NCBI GenBank assembly: GCA_016785225.1
Contig: JAFBJZ010000951.1
Location: 2,064,501 to 2,128,500 of the forward strand
Direction: 5' to 3'
Length of the DNA: 64,000 nt
Source of the DNA: Psettodes erumei
Taxonomy: Eukaryota; Chordata; Actinopteri; Pleuronectiformes; Psettodidae
Program-made: the position numbers and the translations under genes
Shown here: one piece after another, positions 47,001 to 60,100 of the stretch
Layout: every line of letters begins with the position of its first letter
Position numbering within the stretch: position 1 is the stretch's first letter
Notes under the pieces: model-generated
The model's input: only the letters and a program-made list of their open reading frames with translations
What the model was told of the DNA's origin: nothing
Databases searched by the model: none

Positions 47001-50000
47001 CTCAATTTTGCAGAAATGAGATTGAAACCAATGAGCTGGTACATCAGTGTTGTTTGCGATCGATAAGGTTTGGGTCCACGTTTATAGTTGATGTTGCGGT
47101 TTTTCTCTAGATATGAGTATGACCTTGTGCTGAACTCAGACATCAACAGTAATCACTATCACCAGTGGTTCTACTTTGAGGTGAGCGGCATGCGTGTTGG
47201 AACTACCTACCGCTTCAACATCATCAACTGTGAGAAGTCCAACAGTCAGTTCAACTACGGTGAGATTCCCCATAACACCTTTAATAAAAAAACAAAGCAA
47301 AACATCTGAAGGATTTCCATTCTCGATCCAGTTTTACCATAGATGCGCATATTTGGATAAATATGACATTCATTTTGACTGTACAGCATTGAAACACCTT
47401 TTGAGCCTCAAACTAGCACAGTGTTTGACTTGAGCATCAGACAGCACATCTTAGTTTCTGTGGATTGCCTTTCTCCTCATGTCTGTGTGTCTAGGCATGC
47501 AGGTGCTGATGTACTCTGTGCAGGAGGCAATTAGTGGCAGGCCTCGCTGGGTCAGAGCAGGAACAGACATCTGTTACTACAAGTACGTACCCTCAAAATG
47601 CACTGGACCTTGGAATACATATTAAAGAGGAAAAAATATCTTTCTAATAAGGGTGGAGGTTACATGGGGCAGGTTTTCATGCAGCATAAAAATTATTCCA
47701 TTCTGCGTCTATCATACAGTGATGTATTAAGTTCTTCTATCTTTTTACATTTAATATAGCTATAACGCACTGGCTCTCTTGTGACACTGACAAAATTGTC
47801 ATCAACTAACACGAATGTACTTTGTACTACACATTTTCCAAAGCCTCCTTTAGAAGAGGAAGTTGACACACACCCCACACAAAAAGCAGTGCATGTGTGA
47901 TGTTATATACACTCAGTGGCCATTTTATTAGATACACCTGCACAATCTAATGCAATTCATTACAGCCATAAAGTCTACTTTTATAATACTTGTAATGTTA
48001 TAGCATAGTCTTTCCTATTTACACAAATACTGCTCAATATAACACAGTCCAGTACAACACCTCCTTTTAACTAAAACTGAACAGTTTGAAGCTATGAAAC
48101 ATTTAAGACAAAGCTGATTGAATTGCAATACACAGTGGCCATTGAGTGCATGTGTTGTGCAACATGTATTCATGAAGTGTTCATGAATGTTCCTCCTCCA
48201 TAGGAATCATTTTGCAAGGAGCTCCATTGCAGCTGGTGGTCAGAAAGGAAAGTCCTATTATACACTGACCTTCAGCACAAGCTTCAGCCATAAGGATGAT
48301 GTCTGCTACTTTGCGTATCATTATCCTTATACGTACTCCACCCTTAAGGTAGTATAACAATACTGCTGTTTATTGTGATCTAGAGAACATTAGCATCTAG
48401 AGCTACACATAGCTATGACCGCTAACAACACCTCCTCTTAACCTTAGTGTCAGGTTCTTGTTTCTTCTCCCTGCATAAAAAATCTCATCATACTCTCTGC
48501 ATAATGAATATGTTATTTTGCTATGAAACAGAATGTTTTTGGTTCTGCATATGCTTATGGAGGAAATATTTCTTAATTCTATTGCTATTGCTTTATAATT
48601 TATATGTCTTTCAAATCTTTTCAGTTCAGATAACTACTGCGCTCTCAAACCACTTTACACACATTATGTCAAAAAATTATCATCTTTACAGTTTGTCTGC
48701 CTTTTATCTAGAGTGACCATGCAGAGCCGCTTATAATACAAGCAGTAATAGATGAGTCTGCTCTGAATAATTTTATTTGAATTAAGTGGCCTCCTAAACA
48801 GCCAGTGCAACAATACAATAGTAAAATATTAAGAACCCAGGAAGGATGGGGGCTTAAATGGAAGTTGGGGACTGTTTGTAAGTTAAGTTTAAAAACTGCA
48901 ATTTGTTGTTTCTGTCATTGTATCCTCAGATGCACTTGTCCAAACTGGAGGCTTTGAGGACCCCTGAGATCTACCTGAGGCAGGATGTCCTTTGTGAAAC
49001 CCTGGGGGGAAACAGCTGCCCCCTTCTAACCATCACCGCCATGCCAGAGTCCAACTCCAATGATCACATCTGTCAATTTAGTGAGTAAAACAGTGCAGAT
49101 CTTTGCATGTGCATCTTTTCACCTGCTCACTGTTCTTTTCAGACTTTAGCAGAGCAGTCTCAGCTGTAGGAGTTTCACGTATCCTGGAAAACCTGTAGAG
49201 CTTTGCCAGTCATTGCGCAGCACTTTAATTGTTCAATTGTTCAATTTGTTACAAATAATTTGTCATTAGTTAGTTAAAGATTTTCTGGGCCTTTGTAAAA
49301 CATTTGTGATTTTTCATGCTTGGTTTTGGGATAGTTCTCAAATCTTCTCCAAAAATTCACTCATAAGTTACAGGACTGCTCATTTCTCACTAATGCTTAC
49401 AAGAACATGAGGTTGTATATTACTACATGACAAAAGCCCTGGGCTATCAGGGCATGCCAGTACTTCCAAAATAGGTTTGCAGTCCACTTAAGGTCGCTGA
49501 TGCTGTTTCCCAGCTGTGAAAAACTTTAAATTAAAGAATCTTTTTCTCTTTTTTTCTTTTTTCTCGCTCCATCTTTCTCTGTTTGTGTTTGTGCTGTGCC
49601 TCCCCCCCCCCTTTCTCCTTCTTCAGGGAATCGTCCATTGATCTTCCTGTCGGCCAGAGTGCACCCAGGAGAGACCAACGCCAGCTGGGTAATGAAGGGC
49701 ACGCTGGAGTTCCTGCTAGGCACCAGCCCGCTGGCAGCCAGCCTGAGAGAAGCCTACATCTTCAAGATAGTCCCCATGCTCAACCCTGACGGAGTTGTAA
49801 ATGGAAAGTGAGTGAAAAAGGCCTGGAGATGGAAAGAGATTAACACGCATTCACAGCTTTCAAATATACACAGTGAAGACGCATACATCTGCTGAACCCG
49901 AGTCTGCACAAAAGTCACAGCTTTGTGTATGGTAACGCACACAAAATCTTGTCTTGATGGATTCTCTAGCTGTTGCTCTCTTCTCCTCCACTCTGTATCC

Positions 50001-50971
50001 CTTCCCTCTATCCATTCTCTTCTTCTGCTGTCTCCTTTTTTCTGCTGTAGTCATCGTTGTTCTCTGAGTGGAGAGGATTTGAATCGCCAGTGGCAGAACC
50101 CCAATCCTGAGCTCCACCCTACCATCTACCACACTAAGAGCCTGCTGCAGTACCTTGCACACATACAAAGGGCACCACTGGTATGCCCTCCATTTAACTG
50201 GACTTTGATCACTTTGGGGCATTTTTCAGTGGGGTTCATCATCTTTCACGTAGGACACAAACAGAATATTTTCTATCTTGTTGTTCGGGGAGGAGCCATT
50301 CCTGCTGTCGCTGTAGCTGCACATTCTGTTTAGCAGCCTGTCCTCTCAATTTCACGTCAGTAAATAATCACATTCCTTTTAAGACATTAATGCAGCTACC
50401 ATAAACAACCGCCTCTGCTGGTGTGCTGCACTGTGTGTCAGCAAGTTAGATATAATGGGATATTCCTCTTATGGGAGATTTGTTTACAGTGGAAAGGATG
50501 ATGACTTCGAGGAACAAAGCAGGGTGAGGCTGCTTGCTTTGTCTTCAAATGGACTTCAGATTTACTCAGAGAAAATGCCTTCCAGTCATCTTCACACTGT
50601 GATTTACTGACAGCAATTACAACAGATTCACAGTTTTTAGTTTGATAATAACTTATAAAAATGTAATATTTTAACATTTTTGATTGATTATTTTAACCAC
50701 TAGAATAACCTAGTTAACCTAGGAAAACTAGAGAAGACAAATGTAACTTGCAGTATGCAGCACATCCTAAGCTCAGTCTTTTCTCTGTCTGCTTCCTGTG
50801 TCTGTGTGTGTGCATGAATGTGTGCAGGTGTTCTGCGACTACCACGGTCATTCCAGAAAGAAGAACGTGTTCATGTATGGCTGCAGCGTGAAGGAGACAG
50901 TCTGGCAGTCCAATATCAGTGCTACATCCAGCGACCTACAGGAAGACCTTGGATACAGGGTGAGCACAAAA

Positions 50972-51020
<49 letters not shown>

Positions 51021-52694
51021 TGTGCCTGTAATGTACCAACTATCATCCTTACCTCTCCCCCCTTTGTATCAAATAACGACTCTCACATCAGTGAATATTA
51101 ATTGCATTGAACTCGGTCTCAGTACAATCAGATCACCTTTATGAACTTATACTCGGCTCATATGTATTGTGTATGAATTGAATTTCAGTTCCTGCATCCT
51201 TCACTTAAGTTTATTGCACCATTTTCCACCTTATGGTGTTTTTGTCCTAAAAAACTGGAAGTAATTTAACTTGCTATCTATTAGCAGACATTGCATATCT
51301 TAATATATCCTGTTTTGAGTTTTTCTGTTCAGTGTAACTTTGAAAATACATCCCTGACTATGTATTTAATGATCACTGGGCTATTGGCATTTTTACAGTA
51401 CCATTAACACATATTTCAACCAGCTCTTATCTGACAAACATGCACATTTTGGTAATTCACCTTGACTTTGACACTGCAGTGAGTGAAGGACTTTTTTTTT
51501 CTTCATTCAAGGTGGTCAGTTCAACATCTGTTTGTTTTTCCTCTCTGCATTTGGGAATTCAAAAAAATATTTTTTTTACTGAGCAGAATGCTAATACAGA
51601 AGTCAGGTCAATAGAGAGTTTCCTCATGGATACGCAGCTTCAGGCAAGAAGCCCCCAGCAAACATTTTGGTTTGCAGCAGTCAATACGGCTTCATTCCCA
51701 AGCAGCTGCTCTGTACATAAGCCAGTCTTTGTTGGACGCAGTTATTTGTTCCTACTATAAAAATGTACTCTATCATCTGCCCCCCTGATGCACTAAAGCA
51801 CACACACACATACACAAATACTAAAAACATTTTCATATGTTTTTCAGGCCCTCCCTAAGATCCTCTCTCAGATCGCTCCGGCCTTCAGCATGGCGAGCTG
51901 CAGCTTTGTTGTTGAGCGCTCCAAAGAGTCGACCGCCCGCGTTGTTGTATGGAGAGAGATAGGAGTGCAGCGCAGCTACACCATGGAAAGCACGCTCTGT
52001 GGCTGTGACCAGGGCAAATATAAGGTAAAGGTTCATTTCTTCATAGGGCAGTTTAACATGATATGCTTGCAATTAAATACTACCTTTGTAGCACTTCCAT
52101 TTGATATTTTATAAAAAATAACTTTAAATTGTGTCAAGGAAGTTTTTACTCTTTACTTATTTCTGCTAGTCAGTAAGCTAACGTGGACAGACCAAGACCA
52201 ATTAGCCAGATCTATTTTCTTTCAGAGGGCCCCTTAACATTATATAGAGGATTAACTGCTGGGCTGATGTCTTGGATTTAATCTGTTCAGATGATTTTGT
52301 GAGTGAGAGGGAGGTGCCCCCATAAATCTCCAAGCTTCCAGCAGGTGGAGCTGCAGTCCTTACTTCTCTTGTTGCTTTGTCTCTGTCTTTTCTTCTCTTT
52401 CCGTTTGACCCTTTCACCTACCTTTCTTCTCTCTCCCCCTCTCGCTTTTTTCATCCCAGCTGCTTTCCTTCCAATGTCAACAATCAACACATCCCACAGC
52501 AGTCTTGGGATGTTATTTTGGCTCTTATTAGCACCCCCACTGATTTTTGTGCAAGTATTTGTCCAGATGTGCAGGAACTATTGTAGGGCTGAATATCTCT
52601 GTGGCCAGGCCGAGCTTAGATGTTCAGAGCTCTGCTCTATTGAAAAAGGAACATGAAAGTTAAGGGGTTTTTTTGGTTTTGGGTGGGGGGTGAG

Positions 52695-52732
<38 letters not shown>

Positions 52733-55700
52733 TTGCATGGGTGTTCAATTACTTGTATGATTGAACAGTGCTGTGTAGACTTAATTAGTGTTGCAGATAT
52801 GAATGCATATGCATTTGAAAGTGTGCTTCCTGCAGCTGAACTTTATTAACATGTTTCTACATTAAAAGTTTTCTTAGCAACTGCTTTTCCGCATTGGAAA
52901 ATTGGGGCGTTTGAAGATGGACAGAGGCTCTGTCCCCAGGCTCCAGAGCAGCTATAAAAAAAACATAGCAGTCATTTTAATGTAGACTTCTGCTATACCT
53001 CTAAAATTAGTTTTTGAATTTAGCTGTACAACAAAAGTGATCTCACACAGTATGTGCAAGTTTGTACGATTGTGAGACTGTTTTGTCTCGTGAACATTAA
53101 TGCTCATTAATCTCTGAGGTGCATATGCATGTTCTCTCCAGGGTCTTCAGATTGGCACCAGAGAGCTGGAGGAGATGGGAGCTCAGTTCTGCATGGCCCT
53201 GCTGAGGCTGAAGAGGCTGACGGGGCTCCGAAACCACCAGCACCTGCTGGATTTGGAGAGCGACATCATCGGGACGCATTCGAAAGTGGTCAGGTTAGTA
53301 ATTTGGAGCATGCTGTGAAGTCGCACACATACCACAATACGCAGTTCATGCCGGGACTGTCGGTTTTTCCAAAAATGATTTTGAATGTGCACCCTCTGCC
53401 CCCACCTTTTCACCTGCACATCCATGCTTATAAATCTATATATTTTACCAGTAATGGCATTTTTATGAGATTCTGAAAAGGGCTCTGCTAAAGCTGAGCG
53501 TGCCAAAGAGTAGGCGGCAAGACAGTTTTGTGCAACTGACTTTGCTCCACTTGTCTGCGGTACCTCATTTTATATAGCAAGCAAGCAAACCAGATGTGCT
53601 GGCTTGAAAGGTCAAAAGGTCATTCCATAGCTGAAGATGATTTCAAATAAAAATTGACAGCCCTAGTTGACAGATGGTGTCAGACGATTCATATTGCTTT
53701 CAAGGTTTGAAACACAGCTAACAAACAAACCCTTCACAAGCTGAGGTATAGGCTTTGTGATGTCATAGAAACAAGAATGCAGGCAGACATCTGCAAGTGT
53801 CATAAAGTGTTTCTTTCAGTTTTCAGAACTTTTCAAAAAAGGTGTTTACTCTTGCCAAATATTCAACCTGGCAACCAATGCAATAGTTTGAGACCGTGTT
53901 CTTTTTTTTGTGAAGAACACGCTCATTATTGCCAGACACATCCCCCCTTGGCAATGATGCTCCACGGTGCGACTGTCGCTCCCGCTCTCCTCTGAAGCAC
54001 GATTGGTGAAACAAAGGAAGGCCTGCTTTTATGCAGGGCTGCCGTGAGCATCATTGAAATTCTATCAATGATCATGTGTGATGAATATAATGAAAACGCT
54101 GGAGCGAGAGGGGGATGTGCCAGAATAATTATCAGCAGTGTCTGTCAGTTCTCCAAGACAGAGAGGAGAAAAGCCACAAAATCTTTTTTTTTTTTATTTT
54201 TTTTTTTTATAAAAATTGTTTTCCAGTCAGTGGCACAGGATGGTACTGTGTGGATTAAATGCACATGGTAACGAGTATACTTCCTCTACAGCCACTTGTG
54301 GTTGGAATATATTAACACAAAGTAAGAAAGAAATTTATTCAAGTGGTTGGCGTCAAGTGAAGAGCACGACCATGTCCACTTACAGTAAGTGCCCGTGCAT
54401 TCAAGGGATGGATGCACTAAATGTGCTCATGGTTCAGCTGTCAGACAAACAGTAATACAACAAATAATAATAATCATCATTGGCATCATAATGATGCATT
54501 TTATTCATGGGCTTCTTTCAAAGCACTCCAGGTCACCTCACAAGACACAGTTAAAAAAACACATTGTTACGACATGTATCCTCACAGCAATATCAGTGAT
54601 TCATTAGAGTTTTCATCTTGATTATTGTACAGTTTACATCCTAAAGCCGTGGCCTCGCTCTTTCTTTTGTGTCTGTATCTTTTTTTACATAGTAAAGAAA
54701 ACTAAAAAAACAAACGTATTGTTTTTATTTTATCATTGTTTTTCATCTATTGTTTTCCTTTAAATAAGTGGTGAAAAGATTGATCTATCAATTCCTTAGG
54801 GGAAAAAAAATCAACTGTGGCATCAGTTTTGGTATTTTTTTATGGAACAATGCCAGACATACTCTGGTTGCAGTCTCTCCAATGTGAGGATTTGCTTCCT
54901 TTCTGTTTTTTATGACTCTAAATTGAAAATCTTTGGGTTTTAGACTGCTGTTTGGATAAGATAAAATCTCATACTGTGCTGTGGGAAATTGCCATGGACT
55001 CTATCCACTGTTTTTGGACAGTTTATAGGCTAAACAATCAAGTGGTTATTTGATAATAAATAAACAAATTAAGCTTACAGGAGCCAAAACAGAAACTAAG
55101 AGTTTAAAGATAAATGAGGAAAATCATGATACATTTGAATGAAAACATTTTTTTTGAGTCTTCATCCAAAAAATGGCATCAAAGCCAGCTGCGCTGCTCT
55201 TTATCATCACCACACACCTTTATGCAGTATCTAATCATCTCTATTTGAAATTCCCTGTTCAGAAATATGTGGTCTACCAAGATTCAGAATGTGGTCCACA
55301 CTGCAAATAAAATAAATTATTAAACACGGACAAACCTAAGCTGTGACCACCAAGGTTATCTTAACTTCTTCTTTAAAATGTCAGCATCCACTCCTCCAAA
55401 GGTTTGTGAAAGCAGTTCATTTTGAAGAATGGCTTTATACTCAAAACCACTTAATGCTCACATCTCTGTCTCTTTGCGTCTCCCTGTGTCTCTCTCTCTC
55501 TCTCTCTCTTACTAACCTGCCCTCCTCTCATATTGATATATTCATTCATCATTTATGTGTTTGATCATTAAGGGACTCCAAAAGTCTTTTGGTGCTCTGT
55601 GTGTGTGTGTGTGCGCTTTTGTACGAGTATCCTTTGGGGATTGGTTGCTCTCATCCCGGGTTTACTATTTTATGCGTTGGGCTCTGTATGGTACCACTTA

Positions 55701-57340
55701 TCGTTTAATAGGTCATCACAACAATGATATCTTGGCCATTGGGAGGCGTCTACAAATAACTGGGTGTCTCGCAGTGCGTAAAGCGGTGGATACAGGCATG
55801 GGCGTGTTCTTGTGTGAGTGTGGGGAAGACGGTAAGAGATGCTTAGAGAATGTAAGAGTATGGAGATTTAGAGTTCATGTGCGGATTTGAATATTAAGAT
55901 GGACTGTACATGACTGCAGTTGGTGGGTTCAGATAATGTAACACCTGTGGCGTTTCTGTAATGGTTGGCTTACAGCTCTCGTTCTTTATTTGGACGGGTT
56001 GTCCATCCACATCATCACACACACACACACACACACACACGTTTAGTGTACATATACTGACACACAATTTCTCTCTCTGCCTCCCTCTCTCTCTTGCACT
56101 CACACACTGGTGAACTTGGTGGGAGAGGGTGTCTGAGCCCCCTGATCGACTGTCTCCCTGGGATCACATTTCAGACCATTAACACCATTAAAAACCCACT
56201 AAAGCCACTAAAACCTCAAAGAACCAGCAACCATTTAACCATTAAGACCCACAGGAAAAAAAAATGAAACCAGCCTCACCAGTCAGAGCACACAAGCAGC
56301 ACTTGTTAGCAGCCTCTGTTTTGTTAGAATTTTTGAACTGTATTGTAATATTTATAATGTAGTTCACTTTTTAAAGTTATTTTTTTAACTAAAATGTTTA
56401 TTTTCATTTTGGTATTATTTCAGAGCCGAATAGTTGCTCATCTGGTCGATCCAGGGAAAATTAACTTGCAGCAATTATGATATGACTTTTTGATTTCTGC
56501 TCTTTTATAAGCTAAGCAATTCATTAATTGATCTTTAAATATTTGAGAGACTCTTCAGTAAGGAAAATGGCTATCAGCCCTCCTACTGTTGCATTCAAAA
56601 TCAAGTGATTTCATTAGACAGCATGGAAATGCTGTGAGAAACGTTCAGACAGGGCGTAGAGCATAATGGCAGAATGTCCTGCAACATCATGAAGATAAAA
56701 TGTGTCAAAATATGCAAGCACATTAATACTCTTACATTTGGTATACATGCACCATGCCGGGTGCAGTTTATGTTTTTTTGCTTTCAAGAAACAGGCCTCT
56801 CAACAGCACATTTTCAAGGAGCATCAAAAACCATTTCAAGTGCAATTTCTTGGGTGTTTTACTCTGAAATCAGAAAGCTCTTAGTCTCCTAGAGTGACTG
56901 ATGTCAGCTCTGAAGGAGGGGTAGTAAAATTACAGTTATATGCTGTACAGTATTTGTAAATGAAGATGAGTATTTCTGTACAGTTTATCATTTATTATAT
57001 TGTACACAATACATGCCGAAATCCATTTACAGTAATCTAAAGTATCATCGTGCTTTTCATCGCAAGTTCTGTAGAGCTGACATGATGTAGATGCAGATTT
57101 TTTTTTTCTTCTGACAGACTACTGCACATCACTAACTTACGTTTTACTTTGCTATCCAGCAGCTGCTCCACTACCTATTTGTTGGCGGAGGATGAGCCCC
57201 CCTTTCTGGAGGCAATAGACTACAGTGCAGAGAGCAACGACGAGGACGCTGAGCCTGAAAACGAGCACGGCGGCGAAGTCCACAAAAGCCCCAATCACCT
57301 CGATCAGCTGTCGGACTCGGAGACAAATCTCAGGGAGTGA
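35094..57340 (+). CDS. agtpbp1: ATP/GTP-binding protein 1, cytosolic carboxypeptidase 1
   Basis: Twenty-five coding exons: 35094-35125, 36249-36379, 40348-40415, 40772-40835, 40974-41120, 41743-41874, 42036-42129, 42296-42333, 42653-42861, 42985-43162, 44298-44398, 45110-45226, 45523-46301, 46530-46613, 46781-46870, 47111-47259, 47495-47582, 48204-48348, 48930-49080, 49627-49807, 50051-50180, 50828-50959, 51848-52024, 53142-53293, 57160-57340; 3750 bp, 1249 aa (human about 1226), in phase throughout. Layout: N-terminal helical-repeat region (1-360), acidic patch (about 365-398), variable Ser/Pro/Gly linker (438-about 640), CCP N-domain (from about 755), M14 peptidase domain (about 930-1190) and acidic tail. 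Zinc ligands fit HPGE (H945, E948) and DYHGH (H1042); the catalytic glutamate is in YTMEST (E1127). CCP1 removes glutamates from polyglutamylated tubulin; loss causes Purkinje degeneration in pcd mice and CONDCA in people. The start MNKPKMATEKG is chosen because it leads into the conserved SNSRVLMLLGQLE. Confidence 0.96.
38754..38811 (+). other. Candidate alternative first exon of agtpbp1
   Basis: An ATG at 38754 follows a TATAAA sequence and opens 19 codons (MEYRYSRTYHQPVVSPDPP) plus one base before CCACCAG|GTATGG. This ends in phase 1, the phase required by the exon at 40348, and would read on as EKSGKEVMSKGS. It lies in the 4-kb intron between exons 36249-36379 and 40348-40415. If used, it would replace the N-terminal 55 residues. 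There is no transcript evidence. Confidence 0.3.
39875..39899. repeat. Short GGACA minisatellite in agtpbp1 intron
   Basis: Five imperfect units of GGACA/GGGACA type in tandem. No function apparent. Confidence 0.6.
43422..43463 (+). other. Candidate 42-bp cassette exon of agtpbp1
   Basis: CCTTACAG is followed by 42 bases and then AAGAAG|GGTAAG, usable as a donor at 43464. Entry and exit are both phase 1, matching the flanking exons 42985-43162 and 44298-44398, so inclusion adds 14 residues (GRTSHQLSHKPLKK in effect) without a frameshift, just before the acidic patch. The human protein as I recall it lacks this insert, hence optional status. Confidence 0.45.
47910..48148. mobile_element. Short non-autonomous Tc1/mariner-like remnant
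   Basis: The left end CACTCAGTGGCCATTTTATT (47910 on, after TA) continues AGATACACCTGCACAATCTA, resembling from memory the end of a widespread fish Tc1-like element (CACTGAGTGGCCACTTTATTAGGTACACCT). The right end at 48136-48148, TGGCCATTGAGTG, is the inverted complement of CACTCAGTGGCCA with one mismatch. The 239-bp interior has no transposase. It lies in the agtpbp1 intron between exons 47495-47582 and 48204-48348, 55 bases before the latter. Confidence 0.6.
50975..51019. repeat. (AC)n microsatellite beside an agtpbp1 donor
   Basis: A 45-bp AC run starts 15 bases after the donor of the exon ending at 50959. On the agtpbp1 sense strand this is a CA tract, the type bound by hnRNP L. Confidence 0.95.
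52698..52730. repeat. (TG)n microsatellite in agtpbp1 intron
   Basis: Uninterrupted TG dinucleotide run, in the intron between the exons ending at 52024 and starting at 53142. Confidence 0.95.
53294..57159. other. Last and large agtpbp1 intron
   Basis: A 3.9-kb intron separates the penultimate and last coding exons. It contains poly-T near 54184-54210, the interspersed repeat at 54457-54560, (CT)n near 55490-55510, (GT)n near 55598-55612 and (CA)n at 56016-56040. I see no additional exon that keeps phase. Confidence 0.7.
54457..54560. repeat. Second copy of the fish interspersed repeat
   Basis: AAATAATAATAATCATCATT leads into TTTTATTCATGGGCTTCTTT and CAAAGCACTCCAGGTCACCT. It resembles the common fish repeat AATAAT...TTTATTTATATAGCGCCTTTCAAAACACCCAAGGTCACTTTAC (from memory) and shares its layout with 13341-13555. 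Confidence 0.45.
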
Positions 57341-60100
57341 CGCTGACTGTTCGACCTTATAACCAGCCACTGCTTAGATTGTTCACAGATAAGAAGGAAA
57401 AAAAATACCACAGGTTATATATTCAGAACACCCACCTTCCACCTTGGCTGGTGAATAAATAGCTTAGATTTACACCTGACCCTCTTATACAGACACTTTA
57501 TGATCGTTTGTAGGCAACGTTGATACCGTTAAGGTGCTCTTCTCCTTGATGGATTGTGGCGGCCCACTGGAGGCAACTGTTGCTCCTCACAGTATTTATG
57601 CCTTTCCCTTCTGATAGGCTGGCATGGGCCCTCAGTAAGAATCAAGATGGATTTCAATGAATGTTTCCACCTTTCCCCATTACACTGTAACTGTAACCCC
57701 TGACCTCAGACACCATATAGCCTCTGAGATTCACATATAGCTAGTGAGAGCAGCAAACTGCAGGCACCGCCGATCCTTAACTTGAACCCTTGTTCCCTGA
57801 CTCATTTCTCACAGCTGACCTTACAGTGAAGCCACCTGACAGGGCTGTGATAGTGTTATAGAACCAGTGGCTTCTGTAGGGACTGTTCTCAAAACCACTC
57901 TTACCATCGAAACACTCCTGGTGATTGCATGAAACTGGATTTCCAACAATGGCCAGCTTAGAGAATCAACCAACCTGCCTTCTTGTCCCCTTTCCTTCTT
58001 TCCTTAAGTCTCATTCAGCAATTTAAGCTTTTGTTGGTTTGGGCTTTCCCTCTATCCTTCCTTCCTTCCTGACAAGCCAAGGTATTGGCTATGGGTAATA
58101 GCTGCTGGTTAACATCAGTAATCCCAAGTATCTCATGTAGAAAAACCAGATGTGACTACACTTAAATCATGACCTCACTTCCTCTCCTCTTCTGTCACAG
58201 TGCGCGTGGTCCGATAACCCACGTTCTGTTTGCCTTGCTCTATCCAAAACGAGACTATTTATGTCACTCAAACATAGAATGTTCACGTCTTTATTAAGAC
58301 AAACCTTGTACAGTACACAAAATGCAGATATAAACACACACCATAAACTAACGAACATAGGTTTGATTATTCTTTCTTGGTCACTCACTGATGGAATATA
58401 AAATATCCACATGCACTGCCGGTGCTTTTTCTTCATTTTTACAGTATTAAAATGTTAAGTAAAGCAGTAATGAACAAGACGCATGAGCTGCAGCTGAGTC
58501 AAGAAAACCCTTTTGCACTTTGGATAAACGCTATACATGCATAACAAAGACAGAGCGGAACCGAATGAGGGTAAAACATCACTTTGTAACATGTCACAGT
58601 TTGCAAACCTCAACTTCAGTCACCTCATTAGTTTTTAAGTTCTCAGAGCCCAGCCCAAAGCTGATGGTAATATTGCTGTGATGTTTTTAAACAAAATATA
58701 TATATATATATACTGGAATTTTGTTTTATTTGTATCCTTTCCTCCAGTCTGTGTGTATGTGTTGTGAATTTGCTTCAGAGAGACCCATGCATATAAACAG
58801 ATGGTTCTTTATACTGAGAATATGATGAAGATTGTGTCTTTGTTCATGGAGATAAGGTGAGTTTCTCTTGCAGTTGTACAGCTAGTGCATGGCTATTCTC
58901 TCTTGTTTTTAATTTCGTAATTTATGAATTATTTTTTCAGGGATGCAGCCTGTATGTATATGAGGCATTTACTGTGCGAATATTTGTGTATTTAGTGTGC
59001 GTGTTTTTTGTGTGTGTGTGTGTGTGTGTGTGTAGGCGTTTAAGTTATTCCATTTTTCAGCTCAGCTAATGCTCTTACAGTGTGTTTCTTCTTTCAATTT
59101 GATTATCCCCTCTCACTCTCCTTCATTCTCCCTCGTCATTTTCTTTCATTCATTCTTTCTTCCCTCTAAACTGCTTTCATTCCTATTTTTCTGTCTTTCT
59201 CTCAGCTCTACTTCTTTCTCCTACAAACCTTGGGAGGTCTCTGCTCTAGATGTAATAGTGTGTGTTTGTGTAAAGGATATATGATGTGTAATGTTTGTGA
59301 AATAATGTTGGAGCCATAAGAGAAATGTGTGTACCATTAACATCTGTCTGTCTGTAGCAGTTTATGTTGACACAGCGCTGGGCTGCTTTTGTTTTATGTT
59401 TGTTTGGAGGTAAACAAGCGGAAATAGATTGTAATGCAGAACATTGAAGTGGAGTGTGAAGACATGGGAAATAAATTGTCAATGTGATAACCCCATCAGA
59501 TGTATTTTATTATGCACTGTGCCAAAGTTTGACCACAAGGTGTTGTTTTGGGAGGAAGTGCTGTGATTGGCAGACAAAATACAGACAAAATATATTTATT
59601 TTTTTCTTCATCTAGAGGCAGCCAATCACTTTTGCCTTCGTTTTTCCTCCTAGGTATTAGTTAGATAATTGTAATATATTTAAACTAATCTCAGGTTTAC
59701 AATGCCCCATGAACTCCACTGTAAGGCTGTCTCCCATTGTTGCCATGTACCTGTTTCTTGAAAACAATATTGGTTAACCCAACTGGGATGTTAAAACTAA
59801 TGAAACTAATGGAAACTTATAAATATTTTGGTTGAAGTGTACAATAAATGGAAACGCTTACACTGGGGTGTGTGTTACAAATCAGGGGGTTTGTTTAGCT
59901 GAGGTTAAATCCCTCATAATGATTCTCTTGACGTTTACTCACATCGTGAATAATGCTCACGTCTGTACATGCGTACCTTTTGAAGCATCACTGTCAGGGA
60001 AAGTGATGGGGGACAAAATCCACTGTCCTCATTCTGTGCAAATAGTTCAACCAAATCTAATATAAGGCTTCAGTAGTCCAAGCTGGACAAATTAGCTCAG
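57341..60100 (+). other. agtpbp1 3' UTR and downstream flank
   Basis: A first AATAAA is at 57454-57459, 114 bases after the stop codon; further ones are at 59470-59475 and near 59844. Long 3' UTR use is possible but cannot be shown. An (AT)n run lies at about 58697-58711 and a (GT)n run at 59009-59033. No coding frame is convincing. Confidence 0.4.

Noticed and set aside
47014..47080. Acceptor-like TTTTGCAG followed by codons Asn-Glu, resembling the human RKNEYDL junction
   Set aside because: The frame then diverges (IETNELVHQ) and has no suitable donor; the exon at 47111 (KYEYDLVLNSD) gives the full conserved sequence in phase.
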